Source: Miscanthus floridulus (taxonomy: Eukaryota; Streptophyta; Magnoliopsida; Poales; Poaceae). From it: 64,000 nt of DNA. Location: NCBI RefSeq assembly GCF_019320115.1, contig NC_089591.1:59323702-59387701 (forward strand), given 5' to 3'. How positions within the stretch are numbered: position 1 is the first letter of the stretch; each line of letters starts with the position of its first letter. Below the pieces are notes generated by a model that was not told the DNA's origin, did no database searches, and saw only the letters and a program-made list of their open reading frames with translations. The position numbers were made by a program, and so were the translations under genes. Positions 11,091 through 23,248 of this stretch are shown piece after piece.

Positions 11091-11152
11091 GTGAACATGA
11101 CTGGCTGACACTGAGAGAGTCGGTCTCGAAACCTCACATACGATTGAGTTTA

Positions 11153-11409
11153 CTCCCTAGGTCCCAAAACAATGGTCGTTATGAGATAAGTATAGGTTAA
11201 ACTTTTTTATTCTTAACTAGTTTTGTAAAAAATATGTATAACATTTATATCTCTAAATAAATTTATTATAAAAGTATATTCAACGATCTATCTAATAATA
11301 TTAATTATGTATTATAAATATTAATATTTTTTTACACATAAGCAGTCAAAGTTGAAAAATGTTGACTTCTCGAGAAGCGGGAACGACTTCTATTTTGGGA
11401 TGGAGGGGA
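11153..11409. mobile_element. Stowaway-like MITE
   Basis: 257 bp flanked by TA on both sides (11151-11152 and 11410-11411). Ends are CTCCCTAGGTCCCAAAA and the complementary TTTTGGGATGGAGGGGA. AT-rich interior with the usual AGTCAAAGTT segment. Confidence 0.75.
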
Positions 11410-12909
11410 TAAATTCTAACTGGAGTATAGGGTAAAGCTTCCTCTCTAAAATTATAATATAGTTACTCCCTTCATTTCATAAAAAATATAGTTCTCGTTT
11501 TTCGAGAAATCAAGGAGGTTTACCTTTGATCAAATACGTGTCGTAAGGAAGAAAAACAAAAGCAAAATAGTATCTTGCACTGTGTTATCGATGGCATTGT
11601 GAGTAATTTCTCTCAATTTCTTGAAACAAGAGTTTTGTGAGTACCTTTTAAGAAGCTCCATGGATTTCATGGATTTAGAAGCTAGATCCATATTTTGGTT
11701 GATTCAGAATTGGTGGAGCTAAACGTATTTGAGAAAAAAAAATTAGGAGTGGTGCTGTTTTTTCTACTGGGAGATGTCCCAAACATCCCAGCACCCCATA
11801 CTGTCACACTTCTCCACAACTCTGAGCTTTTGTTTCCCCCTTGAAAGGGCACGGTAGCTCTGTGCTCTGAACTGGTACATGCCAACAGGAAGCTTTCCTT
11901 CTTCGGCGGAGTTGTCCAAATCCAATCATGCAATGAGCTGGCATGTTATGACCACCATGATACATAATACTACCTAGTAAGTATTACTGTACGTAGTACT
12001 TCCTCCGGTCTAAATATAAGATGTTTTGTTTTTTATATATAATTTTTTGTTACGTAGCTAGATATACACAATGTCTAGACACATAGTAAAAATACTATAT
12101 TTAGATAAATAAAAATATCTTATAAAATGGAAAAGAGCGAGTACGACCCAGCATTGTGGCTAGCTGACAAAAAAATATGGCCGGACGCTTGAAACACATT
12201 GTTTGTTACGGTTAGAAAAATACGAGGAGTGGTATACTGCTACAAAGCAAAATGTCGATCAGGCAAATACTGCACCTCCCCACTTTCCTCGTGCCGGTGC
12301 ATATGCAGCAATAGATTCTGGCACATTGCAGTGTTAGTTAGAGTGTTTTTTGTTTCTAGCCTTGAAAAGCCATGACAAAAACTTAGCATGCTCTAAAATT
12401 TTTGCCACCATTTTCTTAAACGAGATTGTTCACTGAGCAAATTAAACTATTCTTTTGCCTTTTAGTAAATAAAAAGATATAACATTGTGGGTCTCTCATG
12501 TTGCTCATCGTTGTAAGAGATTTTGATACGTTTAGAATATTGTTTTGTCCACAATACCCCATGTCTAATATGACCAATTATGTTTATGTCCTAATTTGGC
12601 TATGGCAAAAGTTTGGCATGTCCAACTAGTTAGATCTGCGTCCAAGCACACCCCATAGTACATATATAAAACAAATCCATTACCTTTTTCTGATGGAGAA
12701 CCATATGAACTAACAAATGTGTGCACTAGAGCCAAACATGTAAGTTAGGCATGTACAAAATTTAGACCACAAAAGTCTTTTGCCATGTCATGTAAAGACA
12801 ACAATATACGCCTCTAATACAATGAGTTATTTATATCAGGCTGCTCTCAATTGCTCTATGCTAATTATTTATTCATCACATATAATGGCGATGATGTCTA
12901 TAAAACATT
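11410..12909. other. AT-rich intergenic DNA
   Basis: No gene seen. It holds a diverged Stowaway end (ACTCCCTTCATTTCATAAA near 11465), a complete small Stowaway at 11999-12141, and otherwise unremarkable AT-rich sequence with many stops in all frames. Confidence 0.5.
11999..12141. mobile_element. Small Stowaway-like MITE
   Basis: 143 bp between TA dinucleotides (11997-11998 and 12142-12143). The left end CTTCCTCCGGTCTAAATA is matched by a diverged complementary right end (AAAATGGAAAAGAGCGAG). Confidence 0.6.
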
Positions 12910-13979
12910 ATGGGTGTGATTGGTTACTTGTGTTCAGTGCCGGCCCTAGGGAGGGGCACGGGGTGCGATGGCCGAGGGCCTAGGCGGGGGAGGGGCCCAA
13001 ACTCATGTATACAAATCCCCAAACCCTATAGTCCATTAAGCATCAGCAAACTAATGAGAAGAGAAGTATGGAAAAGCCCAAGAAGATCGTCGACCTTTCT
13101 AGCTTTCTTTCCCAGTTTTCACCACGACGCTGAGATGAGGCAAGGAGCCACGCCGCACTCTGATCGCGATCACGACTCGCGAGTTCGCATCACGCGTTGA
13201 CGCTGGACGCACACACGCTGTCACATGGAGCCCGCGAGGCGGCGACGAGCCGCGCCACCGCGGAGAGCTAGACTGCCAGAGAACGGTGCACGACGGCGGC
13301 GACCAGGCAGGGCTCCACATCCACAACGATGACATCTTGGTTCTTGCCTTCTTGCCCATTGAGATCGCCGATCAGTTGTTTCAGTTCATGTCAGGCCCTA
13401 GGTATTTTTTCCTTGTTTATTTTTTAATCCAAATTAATTATTTGTATAGTATTCCTGATTTATAGTACTTTGTACTCATATAGTTATTTTTTTCTTCTAT
13501 AATTATCAGACATGTTAAATTAAAAATACATTATTAGATTTGCTTTTGCTTTGCAAATAAAATTAGCGTATATATATTATAAGATTTTATACATGGTCCA
13601 GAGGGGTCGTCACGACGAGTCCGCTAGAGGGCCCTCGAAATCGTAGGACCGGCGCTGCTTGTGTTACCTCTTATCTAGCCCCCCATAGAGCAATCTTAGC
13701 TTGTTTGATTCCCTGCCTACATATGCAGGCTAACACTATACTCAAAATAGACCCAGCCTGCATCCTGAGAAAAGACTGATTTCTTTGTATCTAGCTTTGC
13801 GGGCATATGCAAACCACTTTTGCAGGAAACCAATTATAGACTTATAGACTTAACAATGCACAGGGGGCCTATGTAGGAGAACTAAATACCAGCTAATTCC
13901 ATACACTTGTCCAAGTTAAGATATCATGTATAAGCTATTATACATGCTTAGCTTTACGAAACAACCAATCAGACCCCAT
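12910..13979. mobile_element. Older inverted-repeat element containing the hAT insertion
   Basis: ATGGGTGTGATTGGTT at 12910-12925 is complementary to AACCAATCAGACCCCAT at 13963-13979, with the hAT element (12935-13657) nested inside. Removing the hAT leaves a unit of about 340 bp, MITE-sized. No convincing target duplication is visible, so the superfamily is undetermined. Confidence 0.45.
12935..13657. mobile_element. Non-autonomous hAT element with perfect 8-bp TSD
   Basis: Ends CAGTGCCGGCCCTA and, complemented, CAGCGCCGGTCCTA; flanked by the exact 8-bp duplication CTTGTGTT at 12927-12934 and 13658-13665. This is diagnostic of the hAT superfamily. It is 723 bp long, too short for a transposase. 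The middle (about 13100-13350) is GC-rich, unlike the ends, and may be captured DNA, although no protein family is recognisable. Confidence 0.85.
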
Positions 13980-14429
13980 AGCTAATGTTATCTAGCCATT
14001 ATATCTTATGCTAATTAATGTTGTCTCTTCACGAAGAGAAGTCTTTACTTACTCTCTTCATTTTCTCTCAACCACATAGGCTAAAACACATATGACATAC
14101 TATGGATAGATGCCACATTTTTATAGCTGAGGTCCCTTTTTAGGCAGGTTCACATATGCATATGGAAATCATGGCTCTTTCAACAGCTCCTCCACTGGAG
14201 CTGAGCAAAAGCCTCAAAAATTAGTTCCTTTGTACACTAAAATGGCTCTGACACCTCTTATCTACACAAAAATACCTCGCCTTTGGGTGTTTGGTATGGC
14301 CCCTCCAAAAATACCCCTCTTATCTACATAAAATGTACAAACATAGGGTTTCTCCACTGGTTTGTGAACCCAAAATACATGAAGCTGCTTTTCTAGACAA
14401 GGCTGAGGTACCTGCCAAAAAGGCTCTTA
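13980..14429. other. Intergenic DNA, no gene seen
   Basis: AT-rich sequence with polypyrimidine patches. Short segments such as CTCTTATCTACA occur twice (about 14259 and 14318), suggesting a small duplicated or MITE-like piece. No coding evidence. Confidence 0.4.
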
Positions 14430-14553
14430 GAGCATCTCTAGCAGTTCCCCAATATCTACCCACATTCCCATAAAACTGTTATATTGGGACAACTATGTTT
14501 TTTATTGCTCCAGTAGTATCCCACGAAGGTAATATCTACCCCCAATACCTTTA

Positions 14554-15017
14554 TGTCGATAGAATATCGTCGGCAGTCCTCCAAGGGGTATCCCACGAAG
14601 GTAGATTCATCAGTGTGCGCATAATCAAGAATAAGAAGGCAACAGAGGCACAAGAGTTAGACAGGTTTGGGCCGTCAGCACGACGTAATACCCTACTCAT
14701 GTGGTCTGTTAGTTTGTATTGGCTATCGTATGATATTGCGTGTGTGATTGGATGTGGCATGGGGCATGCCGACTAGGGGACCCCTGCCCCTCCTTATATA
14801 CTCTGGAGGGGTAGGGTTATAAGGAAATTATCCTAGTTGGTTACATGGCAAGTATTAGATTACAATATCTGTAGTATCCGATCAAATCTTCTAGATGTCT
14901 TGCAGCGTACACCGAGTAGTGCCGTGCGTCGCAAGTCTTGAATCTTGTGGGCTGGACCATCCCTTACCGTGCGGTCCATGTCCCTTGTCATGGGTATCTG
15001 GGGTTATACCCTCCACA
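14554..15017 (-). mobile_element. 3' LTR of a short-LTR Ty3-like element (copy 1)
   Basis: 464 bp from TGTCGATAGAATATCG to ATACCCTCCACA. On the minus strand the LTR is preceded by CTCGGGGACTAGC, a typical Ty3 polypurine tract, so this is the 3' LTR and the internal region lies to the right. It contains a TCCTTATATACTCTGGAGG segment near 14790-14810. The family recurs at 21815, 23249 and 25048. Confidence 0.7.
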
Positions 15018-15060
15018 GCTAGTCCCCGAGCGCCTTGTATCCTTTGAGCAGCGCCGTCTT

Positions 15061-15240
15061 GAACAAGTCCGACCAGTTCGACGTGAAGTCGATCAGTTTA
15101 ACTGGTGATCCGAGCAGTGGAAGTCAAAGCCGACCAGTTTAACTGGTGACCTAGGCAGTGAAAATCAAAGCCGACCAGTTTAACTAGTGACCTGGACGGT
15201 GAAAGTCATTGTCGACCAGTTTAACTGGTTAGGAGACCTT
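15061..15240. repeat. Tandem repeat, about 45 bp unit
   Basis: Four diverged units containing GACCAGTTTAACTGGTGACC followed by a GCAGTGAAAGTCAAAGCC-like stretch. Each unit carries the small palindrome CCAGTTTAACTGG. It lies just inside the 3' LTR. Confidence 0.7.
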
Positions 15241-15589
15241 GGACTTAGCCAAGTAAGGCTTGCTAGAAGGATGTAAGGGGCTCAAGATAAAATTTGAAAA
15301 TTCTTCCCCTTACGATAAGTATAGCCACTTAGACTTCGTCAATAAGGAGGGTAAATCAAGAAATAAGCACTACATTCACCGCTAGGTGAAGTATAACCAC
15401 TTAGTCCCTGAGCCTGCATGAAGAATGAATTTTGAAGTAGGGTCAAAGAAAAGAAGTCTAAAAGCTTATTGATGTCATCTGACATGCGCGTATCAAGATC
15501 CCAGACATGCTGTCCAAGATCAGTACCCTGATCCGAACAGCATAGAGCAGCTTGATAGCACACCGATGAGACGTAGCAAGACTCGGCCG

Positions 15590-16110
15590 CCAAGGGAGTC
15601 CCCAGCCTTAGCTGGCAACTCTTGCACGAAGAATCCGAATGCCAAGTAGTCCCCAGCTTAGCTGGTAAGCCCCCAATGTAGTTGATGATGAAGTGCGAGC
15701 GACGAATAGTTCAGCCAACTGGTCGGCGATGAAGTGAGCATTGAGTAGAAGTGACCAGCGAATAGTCTGATCAACTGGTCGGCGATGAAGTCCATAAACC
15801 TAGCGGTCCGACCAGTTGATCGGTAGAGAAGTTCGAGTACCAGGTGGTCCAACCACCTGGACGATGATCAAGATCCGACCACCAAGGGAGTCCCTAGCTT
15901 AGCTGGGGACACTTGCATGAAGAATCCAAACACCGAGGAGTCCCTAGCTTAGCTGGCGACGCTCGCACGAAGAATTCGAACACTGAGGAGTCCCCAGCTT
16001 AGCTGGCGAGCTCCCAACATGGATGATGATGAGGTGATGAACAATCCAAACTCCATGGAGTCCCCAGCTTAGATGGCAAGGCCCCAACGTAGCTGATGAT
16101 GAAGCGATAG
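15590..16110. repeat. Tandem repeat, about 52 bp unit
   Basis: Several units with GAGTCCCCAGCTTAGCTGG followed by CGAAGAATCCGAA-like sequence (near 15595, 15645, 15890, 15940, 15992 and 16058), interspersed with ACTGGTCGGCGATGAAGT units. The same GAGTCCCC...GGCGATG phrase is expanded as a minisatellite at 23975-24895, so both derive from one family. Confidence 0.65.
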
Positions 16111-16568
16111 ACTATCCGACCAGTTGGTTGGCGAAGAATCGAGCACCGAGCAGCCCAACCAATAGGTCGGCGGTGAAGTGAGCGCCGAGTAGAAGTGAAT
16201 GCCAAACAGTCTGACCAACTGGTCAGCGATGAAGTTCATGAACCTAGCGGTCTGACCAGTTGATCGGCAGAGAAGTCTAAAGGCCAGGTGGTGCGACCAC
16301 CTGGACGATGATCCTGTAATAAATATGTAGAATGAGTAGTACATGATATAAAAATGAATATATAAACTCTGGAGAAGAATCAGCAATGGTGATGAAATAG
16401 CGTCTGCAGCTCGATGATCAGTTGGTGTGAACACTTAGCGTTATTTTAAAGTCCGTCCGACTAGTTAGTGTGTAGCTGAGTCTCCAGCCCTAGCTAGCCT
16501 GTTAAGCATAACGCGGAGCGCGAAACCCGTGTGCATGTAGGAAGAGTAGGGTGTCGTTAAGGAGGCGT

Positions 16569-19500
16569 TGTAACACCTCTGGTGTTACGAGCTCGTTTAG
16601 CACCGAGATTTAGACCTAAGAGAATTTACCGAAATGATTTTCCTCAGATTTTAAAATTTAACTTAGGTTTAAAAGTGTCAATTTTGGCAAATTATATTGA
16701 ACAACGGGTTAATTAGTTCCTAGATGTTTTGTTTCTACAAGTTAGTATGACGTATGGACTAGTGCTTAAAAATATCTAATAGCAAATAAATGGTGAATGG
16801 CTTGTTTATTAGATTAAGCATGAAAATCAACTTTTATAAATAAAATCAATCCATTAATAAATAGAACGATATATATATAACTTTTGAATCTAATTTAAAT
16901 TCGAGCTTTGTTGAAAATCTCCTTGTGCCTAGATGTTGCTAATTGTCTAAATTAGTAAACCGATAGAAATATCTATATGTATATATATATACTCACGTGT
17001 TTATTTTGAGAAGCACGCTCAGTTGAAAAGTCTTGGTCTAGTGATATGTTTTTACGTATAGACTCGTTTTACTCCCTATGATAAGTTGGTAACGTACCCG
17101 CGATAGCTGCCCGTCTGGCCGCCTCATAAATTTAACGTGATTGGTGTGAAACCACGACGAGAGATAGCGCAGCAGCTTCATTTACTTTTCCTGGCGCGGC
17201 ATACAACATACTCGCCTTGCTTTGCAATTATGCACCATCTCGTCTCCTATCATGGCTCTACACCCCAGCGCATCGGTTTGCCTACGCCATTGTCTCTCTC
17301 TCCTTCTCTAGCATCTTATCTGAATTTTAATGGGAGCACATGACTCTGTCGTGCCCATGCCCTCGCTAAGCACCATCGTTCTGCATGTTCCGTTGCTTCA
17401 CTCTGCGGCACCATGAATGCCTCTGCTACCTCTGTCTACCTTGCTTGTCTCTGTCTACCTTGATTGCTTCTGTCTACCTCTACCGAGCCGCTGCTCGCTC
17501 TGTCCCCTTGCCTCTTCCTTTTTCTCTACTGAAGCCACCACCGCCAAGGCGCACCACAAGCGCACGTAAGCCCACCGCGCTGCCCTCCCTGCTCCTCCGC
17601 GGCTCCACAGCGCGTCCGATATGCCTCGCCAGCCAGCTGTCCCACCGAGCCTCGTTCATCCTGGACCTGCTACTCTGCCCCATGGCACCTCCTCCGCTTC
17701 GGTCCATGTCATGGCTAGGCAAGTTCGGTCGTGGCCACGCATCTCTCCGCACCGCCCATCGCTCGGTTTCCCCTCGCACGCGCGTGCCTCTGTGGCCATG
17801 CTAGAGCATCAGCTAGTGGTGCTGCCCCTCCAAGACCTGCGTTGCCCTGCGCACCGGCGCCCCCGCAGTCGCCAAGGTGCATCTCGAGCACACCCGAGCC
17901 CACGTGTCCCGCGCCGCTCCCCTGCTTCCGTTCCTCTGCGTAGCACCGATGTTCCCTCCTCTTCCTCCCCACGTCGCGCGCTGCTGGTTGTCGTGCCCTT
18001 CTCAGGCCCCATGCCGCGTGTCCATCATCCGTGCCACCGCAGTGTTCCACCTGGCCATGGACACCACCGTCCTAGCCCATGCCCCCTCTCGTGAGCGCGC
18101 GCGAGCTCCAATGCGCTACCTTTCCGCGCGCCTTGGTCGTGTTGGTGCGCCGCTGGTGTCCCACACGTCGTCCCACCGTCTACATTGGCCAGCACATCGC
18201 CTCCCCTACAGCAGCCACATCCGGTCGCCTTGCCACATCACCACCGCATGTCGCCCGCTGCTGTGGGCCACCTTCTTCCATGTTGTGGGCACCCTTGGTT
18301 GCGGGTTGGTCCCATGCAACCCATGGGCGGTTCTCCACCACCGCCGTGCCACCCTCCATGATGAGTTTGGCCGTCGGGCGATGGCTCTGCTCTGTGCTCT
18401 GTTTTGAGAAGGTGAAAAGGTGAGGAAGCGCAAATAGGATTCTTTACTGGGTTCATTTCGCAAAAGTGCTAGACTAATAATTTTACACGAAAGGGCTTAG
18501 TTAGTTTTGAGATAACCCAGGGGCCTTCTCATAAATATACCACCACCGCCTGTGTTGGGCCACGCTCACTGCGCGTGAGCCGGCCTATTGAGCCACTGGC
18601 CACACGCCCCGCCTGGGCCGCTCGCGCCCTGTCCCCGCGATTGGGTCGTGCCGCTGCGCAAGGGCCGCTCGCGCTGCACGCACGCCCCACCCCACCTGGG
18701 ATGGCCTGCCGCTGCCCCGCCTGGGCCATACTAGTGCCGCCTGTGTTGGCCCATGTGTGCGCGCTGTGCATCGGGCTGCTCGCGCCGTTACCGCGGGCCA
18801 CTGGGCCATTTTGGTGGCCGCTGGCCCCTTTTGTTTTCCAAGGCAATTGCTAATTTAGTTTCGGGAATAAATTTATAAAATCAATATAAATTTGTGTAGT
18901 TGTCCAAAAATTATGAAACAAATTTTATTAGTCTCCTAAAATCATGATCTATCTGCTAGTATATTTTGTTCATATAGTTTGATAATATTCTTGGAAGCTA
19001 TATAATTAATTTGAGATACTTAATATTGTAAAAATATAAACTTGTAGGAATTATTGTGATAAATTGGTAATAGTGTTGGATCTAAAATTTTTACAGTAGA
19101 TTCCTAGCAATATTAGGTATTCACTGTAATTTTTGTAGCTCTAGAATAATTAGTTTGCTAGATAGATAATGATGCCCTACTTTGAATAATGAGTTAATTG
19201 ATAGAATGAAATAAAGGAACACCTTGGAATTGTATAACTAAAACATATATATTGGGTAATAACGTCTTATTTGATAGCATGGATATGTAGCCTAAGTACG
19301 GTCGTCGTTGAAACTAGCTCGTTAACTTGAGAGGCATAAATCATATTTTACGAGTCACGGTTGCAGTTGATTAATTACGTCTTTACATTGCATCGCATTG
19401 CATATCATAATAGGGACGTCGATGGATCATGGAGTTGTCGGGAGTTGCTAGAGAAATGGTGCGTTTGGAGATCGTGTCACCATGATGGAAAGCTAACTTC

Positions 19501-21047
19501 TGATTATATTTTACCCAGGCAAGCCCGGTGCATAACCCCTACTTTTCTACACTTTAAATTATACTTGTGCATTAAGTTTTAAGGAGTTGAATGAAACCCA
19601 CTTGTGTGTATATATATATATATATCTTTATCCTATGAGTCTTACTAGTATTACAGGATCGTGTAGATTGCTATGCTACAGGACTCTGACAGAAGTCGAG
19701 TGATTGCCTATCACTCACGAGAGATAGGAAATGTATTACTGTATTATTATCACATGGAATATATAAAATGGTGGAAAGGAAAATGGTCATCGGGTAGGGA
19801 TATGGTTTGGGTATTGGTGGGTGTAAGAGGTTGTGTCATGTGGCTGCGGGGCATAGCTTGGTTACACTGCTTTCCCTGTCTGTGTTGGTTAAGGACCGAC
19901 CGTTGCATTTGGACGATAGGTAAGTCACAAACTTATTATCACGAGCACATACTTAGGTATGGGCGCTTGAAAGACTTGTTACTCTCTTATCATGGGTTTT
20001 GGCTCTTTCCAGACCGACTATCAGGGTGGTTTTTGGGTTAGGAGATCCTTGCACCGCACTGAGTCCAGGACTCAGGGGCGGGGGCTTGGAGTCCTAGTTT
20101 GGACCGAGACCTAGACCCCATGATAGGAGGGTAGTGGGTTGGTCCTGCTTGTGCCCGGGATACAAGCGGGGAGTGTGTTTTTGGGGTACCCAGCTGGGGA
20201 CATTGATTCATGAATTGTCAGCGTTTCGGTATAACTTGTCTAAACTCTAGCACCGTAGTAAGAACTGGAAGATAAAAGATGAAAAAAGAAATATAATTGC
20301 TTACCACCTGCTTGAAAGTAGCATAGGTGCTTACATATAATAGTTAGTTAATGAACTAATGCACTACTAATAAAAAATCGAATATAAGGACGCACTCTTA
20401 GTAATGCTTCCTGCAAATGCAATAAACCCACAAGCCAGATAGTCTTGCATATCATTGGAGTCTTTTCTTTTCTCCCGTCGGGTAAGTCTTGCTGAGTACA
20501 ATTGACTACTTAGGGTTTTATTTCCCCTATTGCAGGTGACAGGTGGAGGCTAGAGCTGACTTTGTGAGTGGATTCCTCCAGGTGGGCTCAGAGAGGATTT
20601 TCTTTATGTTGCGATCATAGTTTTTATTTATAACTCTCACCAAATATTTTATTAAATGAAAGTTTTATAATCTATTGTCATAGTTTATATTTTGATGCTT
20701 CGCTATGTCATGCATAGATATTTATTTTCACTGTAACTCTGTTCACATGTTTATATTCCGTTGTTCAATTAAATTATTCATAACTCTGATAATATGATTA
20801 CATTCCACTGTTATAACAATAAATATTATACTCTGATGTTGTATTAAAAGGAATGTAAGAAATAGTTAAGAATGATGTAAGCTTTATTCTCTCATTTGTG
20901 ATCCTGATGGGAAAAATGTGGATTTTTGGGTTCTCCCTTGGGGTGTGTTTAACGGAACCGCGTGATTTGGTGTCCTCCCTTGAGTACTTAGTGTCTAATG
21001 AAAGACGAGTACTCCTGGGAGGCATTAGATTAGACGGTTCTACCATA
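16569..21047 (+). mobile_element. 4.5 kb LTR-like insertion (solo long LTR or LARD-type unit)
   Basis: Flanked by the exact 5-bp duplication GGCGT (16564-16568 and 21048-21052), inserted in the Ty3-like internal region. It begins TGTAACACCTCTGGTGTTAC, a TG start that is also an 8-bp hairpin, and ends TTCTACCATA (a CA end would be expected). No internal LTR pair, primer site or coding domain was found. The interior has an AT-rich part, a GC-rich block with many chance frames (about 17385-18850) and another AT-rich part. A diverged relative covers 30260-36235. The 5-bp duplication argues for retroviral-type integration; the best guess is a very long solo LTR. Confidence 0.6.
19604..19626. repeat. 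(TA)n microsatellite
   Basis: Short run of alternating TA inside the 4.5 kb unit. Confidence 0.9.
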
Positions 21048-21814
21048 GGCGTTGTCGACCACCCCTAACGCAGAGGGCAGGCGCTCGTGCACGTGTAGGG
21101 AGAAGTCGGAGACATGGCCATCTCTGGGAACATCCGAGCATCAACATGGATGTTCGAAGATTTGTCTTAGGCTTAGCCATATGTCATCTTTAAGATAGTA
21201 TACATGAAAGAAAACCATTTGGAGAACAAACATGGAGAAAATAGCTTGGAGAAACATCATGAAGATATATGAAGGTTGGGGAATATTTAGAAAAATATTA
21301 AAGCGTGACTTAGCTTTAGACAGAACGTCTGGTCGACGAATTTGTCCCTTAGGGCATCCTGATGGATGGTGGTCATATCTCCTAGTGTTTTTCGATCGGC
21401 TTCTGATAGATCAGAATCAAAAGGTGGTCAGCGCCGAACTGGAGTGGTCAGAGCCGATTCTGTGAGGGAGAGGCAGTCGGCGAGCTTCTGGCCGACCTGA
21501 TCGATGGATGCGATTAGATCGTCGTTGCCGACCTGCTTCCTCAAATAGCAGGGCAACAGGCGGCGAGTTATTGGTGAAGACGACCTTAGAGGCAGTTTTG
21601 AGATCAGATCTGCTGCTGTAGACATTGGTGTGGTTGGCATAGAATCGATCTACACCGACTTGAAGATCTCTCTGTGTCCGTCAGCATTGATGACCCAAGA
21701 GATCGATCCGACCGTAAAGATCAGACCGGGCTCTAGAGAGGACGAAGAGCTTGAAAAGTGTACCATCTTGTTCATCATGGAAACAACACGCACACCCCTA
21801 CCTGGCATGCCAAC

Positions 21815-21953
21815 TATCAATAGAATATCATCGGCAGTCCTCCGAGGGATATCCCATGAAGGTAGATTGATCGATGGAGGTGCGTGTAATCAAGAACAAG
21901 AAGGCAATAGAGACACAAGAGTTAGACAGGTTTGGGCCATCAGCACGACATAA
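21815..21953 (-). mobile_element. 5' LTR of copy 1, first part (interrupted)
   Basis: LTR sequence starting TATCAATAGAATATCATCGG (TG mutated to TA) directly after the primer-site segment. It matches the start of 14554-15017 up to about GCACGACATAATACCC. The LTR is then interrupted, and the matching remainder reappears at about 25869-26160, ending TTATACCCCCACA at the MITE junction. Confidence 0.6.
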
Positions 21954-22378
21954 TACCCTACTCCTGTGGTCTGTTGGTTTGTTATTTTGTACATCATGTA
22001 CTACCATTCTACATATTTATATTGCAGGAATTTTGAGCTATGCACAGGGACTTCGTTGCTCGCTCCTCGACCTGTGCTTGGGGACTGCCTCGACCACTCG
22101 CTGACCATAGCTCGGGGCCTTCGTGTCTCGACTACATGCGACTGGCGACTCGCATACAGTTGGGATATTTTTTCTCACTTAGACCTTGCTACAAGGCTCA
22201 TACCTCACCTTCCAGCAAGCTCGAGGACTACATCGGTACGATGCACCTGCCGGTGCAGCTCGTATCGCCTGTATGACGATTGGATTCTCAACTTAACTAG
22301 AAATTCTTTTTAGACCCTAGCACCACGTGCCTACGTCACCTACTACCAGGCTAGGGGACTAAGTGGGCACACTTCACC
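21954..22378 (+). repeat. Left arm of a 425-bp inverted duplication
   Basis: The complement of 25444-25868, same length and nearly identical by eye (on the order of 14 differences). It is chimeric: about 30 bp of LTR in normal orientation joined to Ty3-like internal sequence in reversed orientation. Confidence 0.85.
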
Positions 22379-23248
22379 TTGAGTAGAAGCGACCGGCGAA
22401 CAGTCCAATCAACTGGTCGGTGATGGAGTCCATGAACCAAGCGGTCCGACCAGTTGATCAATGGAGAAGCCCGAGCACCAGGTGGTCTGATCACCTGGAC
22501 GATGATCCTGCAATACAAATATGTAGAACGGGTAGTATATGATGTACAAATAAAGAAACTCCAGAGAAAAATTAGCAATGGTGATGAAACGGCGTATGCA
22601 GTTCGGCGATCAGTTGGCATGAAAATATATTTATATTTAATATAAATCACCCGAACAGTTAGTGTGTAGCTGAGTCTCCAGCCCTAGCTAGCCCATAGTC
22701 CATAACATCGAGCACGGAGCCCGTGCACGTGTAGGAGGAACAGGCGTGACCAAGGAGCCACTGCCGACCACCCATAACGTAGAGCGTGGAGCCCGTAGCA
22801 CGTGTAGAGAGGAGCCAGAGACAGGGCCGTCTCTAGAGGCATCCGAGCATCAACAGGACTGTTCGAGGGTTCAGAAAATCGTTTGGAGAGCAAATATGGA
22901 GAAAACAGCTCGAAGAAATATTATGACAATATACGGAGATTGGAGAATATTTAAAAGAATATTAAAGCGTGACTTAGCTTTAGACGGAGCGTCTGGTCGG
23001 TGATGTATGGCATTATCTGGTCGGCGTTGACGACGAACACCTACCGGACGGTGAGGTGTTGGTGAAGACGACCTCGGAGGTGGTTCTGAGATCGGATCCG
23101 CTGTCACAAGGGCTGGCATAGCCAGTGATGAATCGTCGTCGTGGACCGACATGGATCTCCACGAGATTGATGATGAGAACGCGCTATTGATTTAAGGTCC
23201 ATCTGGCTCGTCATGGATCAAGCACACACCCCTACCTGGCGCGCCAAC
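22379..23248 (-). mobile_element. Internal fragment of Ty3-like copy 2, with primer site
   Basis: Internal repeats (ACTGGTCGG...CCGACCAGTTGATC), then the leader seen also at 21050-21800 (shared CGTGACTTAGCTTTAGACGG), ending in CCCCTACCTGGCGCGCCAAC. This is the minus-strand primer site TTGGCGCGCCAGGTAGGGG directly next to the LTR at 23249. No coding domain seen. Confidence 0.6.

Larger units (their letters stand above)
15018..21814 (-). mobile_element. Internal region of Ty3-like copy 1, no coding domain seen
   Basis: Runs from the polypurine tract (15018) to a primer-site-like segment (about 21797-21814, CTACCTGGCATGCCAAC on the plus strand). Without the nested 16569-21047 insertion it is only about 2.3 kb, and no gag or pol motif is recognisable, so the element looks non-autonomous. 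It is largely built of short repeats (15061-15240, 15590-16110) and a leader segment (21050-21800) that recurs at 22700-23248. Confidence 0.55.

Noticed and set aside
17385..18463. Many overlapping open frames of 60-176 codons on both strands
   Set aside because: The block is GC-rich (stop-poor) and lies inside the 4.5 kb LTR-like unit. Frames are open on both strands equally, with no recognisable domain.
18529..18853. Open frames of up to 105 codons on both strands
   Set aside because: Same GC-rich composition effect as the neighbouring block; no motif.
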